Part shown: one piece after another, positions 15,217-18,219 of the stretch
Layout: every line of letters begins with the position of its first letter
Position numbering within the stretch: the stretch's first letter is position 1
Assembly: GCA_028688235.1 (NCBI GenBank)
Contig: JAQTYP010000016.1
Coordinates: 1-18,219, forward strand
Source of the DNA: Methylomonas sp.
GTDB taxonomy: Bacteria > Pseudomonadota > Gammaproteobacteria > Methylococcales > Methylomonadaceae
Length of the DNA: 18,219 nucleotides
Reading direction: 5' to 3'
Notes under the pieces: model-generated
Seen by the model: the letters and a program-made list of their open reading frames with translations, nothing else
Databases searched by the model: none
Told to the model about the DNA's origin: nothing
Translations under genes and position numbers: made by a program

Positions 15217-15367
15217 AGTGGTTTACCCCTTCCTTGCCACCCGGACCGAATCAGGTTAGTCGTTCCGAATAACAACCTGACCGCTGCCGAGGGAGTGGTT
15301 TAAAACTACTTACTATGCGGTTGTTTTATTACAAAAAAATGAAATGAATGTTACGAATTGATGACAA
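15217..15367 (-). promoter_or_regulatory. Leader and candidate promoter of the TonB operon
   Basis: The 328-base gap 15217-15544 separates mltB from the TonB operon. A possible promoter is TTGTCA (15362-15367) and TTTCAT with a 17-base spacer; the -10 match is only four of six and AT-rich alternatives lie nearby. This leaves a long leader. The leader holds a 7-bp inverted repeat TCAGGTT (15251-15257) / AACCTGA (15274-15280) with a 16-base centre, and a 9-base direct repeat AGTGGTTTA (15217-15225 and 15294-15302). No known riboswitch class was recognised. Confidence 0.35.
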
Positions 15368-15455
15368 CGGCGCCAACCTAACCGTTCTGGCGCGCCTTCT
15401 TAGAGAATGGAAAGGAAAATACTGCTCTACGATGACTGCTCATGTAAGCTACGCA

Positions 15456-15473
15456 ATCGGCGAATCCGCCGAT
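15456..15473 (-). terminator. Hairpin downstream of mltB
   Basis: ATCGGCG / CGCCGAT form a perfect 7-bp stem with a 4-base loop, about 70 bases beyond the mltB stop. No T tract follows on the minus strand, so termination is uncertain. Apart from this hairpin and the leader described for the TonB operon, the gap shows nothing convincing. Confidence 0.35.
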
Positions 15474-15544
15474 AAGTTGCAACAAAGTGGGGAGATATTA
15501 AACGCCGCAGGAGTGAGGCCCCAGCTGACGAGTCGGGGAAGAGT

Positions 15545-16711
15545 CTATCCGGTGCGCATACTGCTTTGATAGGCGCGCTTGATCGCTTGCGCCAATTCAT
15601 GTACAGCCATCGCATAGTGGGTGCTATGGTTATAGCGGGTGATCGTATAAAAGTTAGCATAGCCGACCAGATATTCGTCCTTGTGCTCATGTCTAAGCCA
15701 TAACAGGCGCAACGGCTCGGTGCAGTCGCAGCCTGAAGTCGGCGACAGGCCGGCTTGGCGCAGTTCATCCAAGGAATAAGTCTTATCCAAACCATATTCC
15801 AGGGTAGCTGCGCCGTTCAGGTCCCCTCGTAGCGAAGAGACGACGGCTTGCCCTTGCCGCCAGCCGTGGCGGGCAAAATAGTTGGCCACACTGCCTATGG
15901 CGTCTTCGGGCTCCCATAAATTTCGCTTGCCGTCGCCGTTAAAATCCACCGCCCATTCCAAAAAACTGCTGGGCATGAATTGCCCCAAGCCCATTGCTCC
16001 CGCATAAGAGCCGACGGGTTTGACCGGATCAAGGCCCTCGCTACGGGCCATCAACAAGAAGTTTTCCAATTCGCCGCGAAAATAGTCCTCTCGGCGGCGG
16101 TAATCGAAGGCTAAAGTGGTCAATGCGTCTATGACCCTGTGACTGCCGACATAGCTGCCGAAAGTGGTCTCGATTGCCAGGATGCCGAGTATATATTCTT
16201 CGGGAACGCCGAATTGTTCGCTGGCCCGCCGCAACGCGGCCCGGTGTTGTTGCCAGAAACTCACGCCGGCATCGATATGCCGGCTATCGAGAAACTTAGC
16301 CTTGTATCGCGACCAACTGCCTTTACCCGGTGCGCTTTTCAGGCTTAGATCCGACTTTTGCAGATAATCCAGAGTCCACTGCTTGCGTTTGGCCGCCGAG
16401 AACAAGCCGTTCAGATATTCACGTTCGAATCCATGCTTGCTCACCATGGCATCGATGAATTGTTGCACGGCGGGATAGGCCGCATAGTCGCCGGAAACCG
16501 AAGCGGCGCGGTAAGCGCCGACGCTGGCTAAGGGACGTAAATCCGGTTTGACCGTATCGGCTCGCTTAGGCGCGGGCTGCGGCACCGGTTTTACGGTGCG
16601 ACCAATATGGGTATCATGCTTCGGGGCTTCCGTCGCACAACCACCCGAAAGCGCCAAGATCGAGCCCATGACCAGGCTCATTGAAAGACGTACGCTAAAA
16701 ACCCGAATCAT
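15545..16711 (-). CDS. mltB: Membrane-bound lytic murein transglycosylase B-like lipoprotein
   Basis: Cleaves the MurNAc-GlcNAc bond of peptidoglycan with formation of 1,6-anhydro-muramyl ends, from the periplasm. The 388-residue protein begins with a lipoprotein signal ending LSGGC (Cys25) and a Pro/Lys-rich linker. The SLT_2/MltB domain (about 78-380) shows the catalytic glutamate in GILAIETTFGSYVG (Glu181) and the substrate-groove motif YAGAMGLGQFMPSSF (236-250). An EF-hand-like calcium loop DFNGDGKRNLWE (256-267) is present as in E. coli MltB/Slt35, and NYFARHGW and LVGYANFYTITRYNHSTHYA are conserved. Its ATG overlaps the pilU stop by 4 bases (ATGA), so it is very probably translated from the pilTU message. 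That context suggests cell-wall remodelling tied to type IV pili, which is inference. Confidence 0.93.
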   Translation of the reverse strand: MIRVFSVRLSMSLVMGSILALSGGCATEAPKHDTHIGRTVKPVPQPAPKRADTVKPDLRPLASVGAYRAASVSGDYAAYPAVQQFIDAMVSKHGFEREYLNGLFSAAKRKQWTLDYLQKSDLSLKSAPGKGSWSRYKAKFLDSRHIDAGVSFWQQHRAALRRASEQFGVPEEYILGILAIETTFGSYVGSHRVIDALTTLAFDYRRREDYFRGELENFLLMARSEGLDPVKPVGSYAGAMGLGQFMPSSFLEWAVDFNGDGKRNLWEPEDAIGSVANYFARHGWRQGQAVVSSLRGDLNGAATLEYGLDKTYSLDELRQAGLSPTSGCDCTEPLRLLWLRHEHKDEYLVGYANFYTITRYNHSTHYAMAVHELAQAIKRAYQSSMRTG

Positions 16712-17850
16712 TTGTATAAGCTGCCGCCGCCGTCTTCATCGGTATCTTTCAACGTCATTTCGTTGTTGTCGAATGAGGCACTCTCGGCACCCAGCTTGAT
16801 CATCAACCTGACTTCGTTTCTGGAATCGGCGGCATTCAATGCATCTTCGTAGCTGATTTTGCCCGCCGTGTACAAGTCGTACAAGGCCTGGTCGAAGGTC
16901 TGCATGCCGTGTTCGCGGGAGTTTTTCATCAGTTCCTTGAGCTTATGCACTTCGCCTTTACGGATCAAGTCCGACACCAGCGGCGTATTCAGCAAAATTT
17001 CGATGGCCGGATAGCGGCCCTTGCCGTCGGTGCGCTTGACCAGTTGCTGCGCAACGATGCCGCGCAAGTTCAATGACAAATCCATGAAGATTTGACTATG
17101 CATGTCTTCGGGGAAGAAATGCAGGATACGGTCCAGCGCCTGGTTGGCGTTGTTGGCGTGTAGGGTACATAAACACAAATGCCCGGTTTCGGCGAAGGTG
17201 ATCGCATGTTGCATGGTTTCCTTGGTCCTGACCTCGCCGATCAGGATGACGTCCGGCGCCTGGCGCAAGGTGTTTTTCAGCGCGACTTCGTAGGATTCGG
17301 TGTCTAGGCCGACTTCGCGCTGGGTGATGATGCAGCCCAAATGCGGATGCACGAATTCTATGGGATCTTCTATCGTGATGATGTGGCCGTTGCTGTTTTC
17401 GTTTCTATGCCGTATCAAGGCTGCCAGCGATGTCGATTTACCGGTGCCGGTCGCACCGACGAACAACACCAGGCCGCGTTTGAACATGATCAGGTCTTTC
17501 AATACCGGCGGCAGATGGAGTTCTTCCGATGTCGGGATAGTGGTTTCGATGCGGCGCAGCACCATGCCGGCTGCATCCCGCTGCGTAAATGCGCTGACCC
17601 TGAATCGCCCCAAGCCTTCAACACCCAAGGCGAATTGACATTCCTTGGTGTGTTCGAACTCGTCTTTCAAGCGCTGATCCATGATGCTGGTGACGATATG
17701 CATGGATTGATCGGCATTCAGCATGTTTTTGGAGATTTCCACCACCTTGCCGTCGATCTTCATGCAGGGCGGTTTGCCGGCGGTGATGAATAAGTCCGAA
17801 GCCTTTTTTTCGACCATCAAGGAGAGTAACGATTTGAATTGGCTTTCCAT
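16708..17850 (-). CDS. pilU: Type IV pilus retraction ATPase PilU
   Basis: A hexameric AAA-type secretion ATPase of the PilT/PilU group that assists pilus retraction in twitching motility and DNA uptake. The 380 residues show an N-terminal PAS-like domain beginning SLMVEKKASDLFITAGKPPC (10-29), Walker A GATGTGKST (132-140), the Asp box ITIEDPIEFVH (158-168), Walker B DVILIGEVR with Glu206 (200-208), and the His box TLHANN (229-234). PilU rather than PilT is indicated by the length (PilT is about 345), the C-terminal acidic extension (NNEMTLKDTDEDGGGSLYK), and the position right after pilT. GGGAG lies about 7 bases before the ATG. The gap to pilT is 14 bases, and the stop overlaps mltB. Confidence 0.95.
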   Translation of the reverse strand: MESQFKSLLSLMVEKKASDLFITAGKPPCMKIDGKVVEISKNMLNADQSMHIVTSIMDQRLKDEFEHTKECQFALGVEGLGRFRVSAFTQRDAAGMVLRRIETTIPTSEELHLPPVLKDLIMFKRGLVLFVGATGTGKSTSLAALIRHRNENSNGHIITIEDPIEFVHPHLGCIITQREVGLDTESYEVALKNTLRQAPDVILIGEVRTKETMQHAITFAETGHLCLCTLHANNANQALDRILHFFPEDMHSQIFMDLSLNLRGIVAQQLVKRTDGKGRYPAIEILLNTPLVSDLIRKGEVHKLKELMKNSREHGMQTFDQALYDLYTAGKISYEDALNAADSRNEVRLMIKLGAESASFDNNEMTLKDTDEDGGGSLYK

Positions 17851-17864
17851 CTGAAGCTCCCGAT

Positions 17865-18219
17865 TTAACGAAACAAGTCTTTATTGACGGCTCTTACCAT
17901 GGCGGTTTTGGCGGTAACCAAGCCTTTGTCGACCATTTCTTTCAAATTCTGATCCAGCGTCTGCATGCCGTCCTTACGCCCGGTTTGTATCGCCGAATAC
18001 ATTTGCGCGACCTTGGCTTCACGAATCAGGTTGCGGATGGCTGCGGTGCCGACCATGATTTCGTGGGCGGCAATCCTGCCGCCGCCGACTTTCTTCAACA
18101 AGGTTTGCGAGATGACGGCTTGCAAGGATTCCGATAGCATCGCCCGTATCATGTCTTTTTCCGCGGCCGGGAAAACGTCGATGATACGGTCTACCGTTTT
18201 GGCGGCCGACGTGGTGGTG
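17865..18219 (-). CDS. pilT: Type IV pilus retraction ATPase PilT, C-terminal part (runs off the window)
   Basis: The frame is open to the window edge, giving the last 117 complete codons. It reads TTSAAKTVDRIIDVFPAAEK, then MLSESLQAVISQTLLKKVGG, AAHEIMVGTAAIRNLIREAK and AQMYSAIQTGRKDGMQTLDQ, all diagnostic for the C-terminal half of PilT, including the AIRNLIRE motif required for retraction. The 'TTSAAKT' segment marks the His-box end, so Walker motifs lie outside the window. It is the first gene of the visible pilT-pilU-mltB unit. Confidence 0.95.
   Translation of the reverse strand, partial: TTTSAAKTVDRIIDVFPAAEKDMIRAMLSESLQAVISQTLLKKVGGGRIAAHEIMVGTAAIRNLIREAKVAQMYSAIQTGRKDGMQTLDQNLKEMVDKGLVTAKTAMVRAVNKDLFR

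Noticed and set aside
15350..15367. A second Pho box upstream of the DUF3450 gene
   Set aside because: Only one half (TTGTCAT) matches; the other heptamer at the right spacing agrees at three of seven positions.
15348..15569. A 73-codon plus-strand frame in the mltB-TonB operon gap
   Set aside because: No ribosome-binding site, it converges into the end of mltB and covers the region of the probable operon promoter and hairpin; the sequence shows no family features.
1..18219. CRISPR array, tRNA, rRNA, transposase or prophage
   Set aside because: No regularly spaced direct repeats, cloverleaf sequences, rRNA signatures or transposase/phage motifs were seen on either strand.

Overview
The window reads as a chromosomal segment of a gammaproteobacterium. 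It has paired PilT/PilU twitching ATPases, an MltB-type lytic transglycosylase, a Sua5-tadA tRNA-modification pair, guaB, and a TonB energiser of the Vibrio TonB2/TtpC type. Gene architecture, moderate GC and dispersed GAATTC-centred palindromes would fit a Methylococcales-like methanotroph, but no gene here is diagnostic for methanotrophy, so the order-level guess is weak. Almost the whole window is coding; most genes are on the minus strand.

Left part (1-3746): the 5' end of a cysteine-motif methyltransferase-like gene (minus, cut by the window edge) lies downstream of guaB (IMP dehydrogenase, minus). A 352-bp intergenic region with a guaB promoter candidate and a possible gene remnant separates guaB from a divergent two-gene unit on the plus strand. 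That unit is Sua5/TsaC2 (first step of t6A37) followed, with a 4-bp ATGA overlap, by tadA (A34-to-I34 tRNA deaminase). A small open frame of unknown status follows tadA.

Middle part (3743-15216, all minus, read right to left) looks like a self-contained outer-membrane uptake locus. A five-gene energiser, DUF3450 - ttpC-like - exbB - exbD - tonB, is followed by a translationally overlapping TPR gene. Then come a 1050-residue TonB-dependent receptor with two N-terminal beta-sandwich-like domains, a secreted right-handed beta-helix-like protein, and an orphan PhoB/OmpR-family response regulator. The gene order DUF3450-TtpC-ExbB-ExbD-TonB-TPR is the one I recall for the Vibrio TonB2 cluster. In front of the beta-helix gene there is a site that can be read either as an imperfect Pho box at the right distance from a -10 element or as a TGTCA-N6-TGACA operator. 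The regulator keeps a PhoB-like DNA-binding helix but has lost the acidic pair of its receiver pocket. The attractive but unproven reading is a receptor/surface-protein pair with its own TonB motor and its own atypical regulator. The substrate is unknown; phosphate-linked nutrition is only a hypothesis.

Right part (15545-18219, minus): pilT (only its C-terminal third is in the window), pilU and mltB are tightly packed, with pilU and mltB sharing a 4-bp ATGA overlap. This suggests co-expression of type IV pilus retraction ATPases with a peptidoglycan lytic transglycosylase. No rRNA, tRNA, CRISPR array, transposase or phage gene was seen. The repeats are short palindromes in intergenic DNA, chiefly a perfect 18-bp inverted repeat at 4538-4590.
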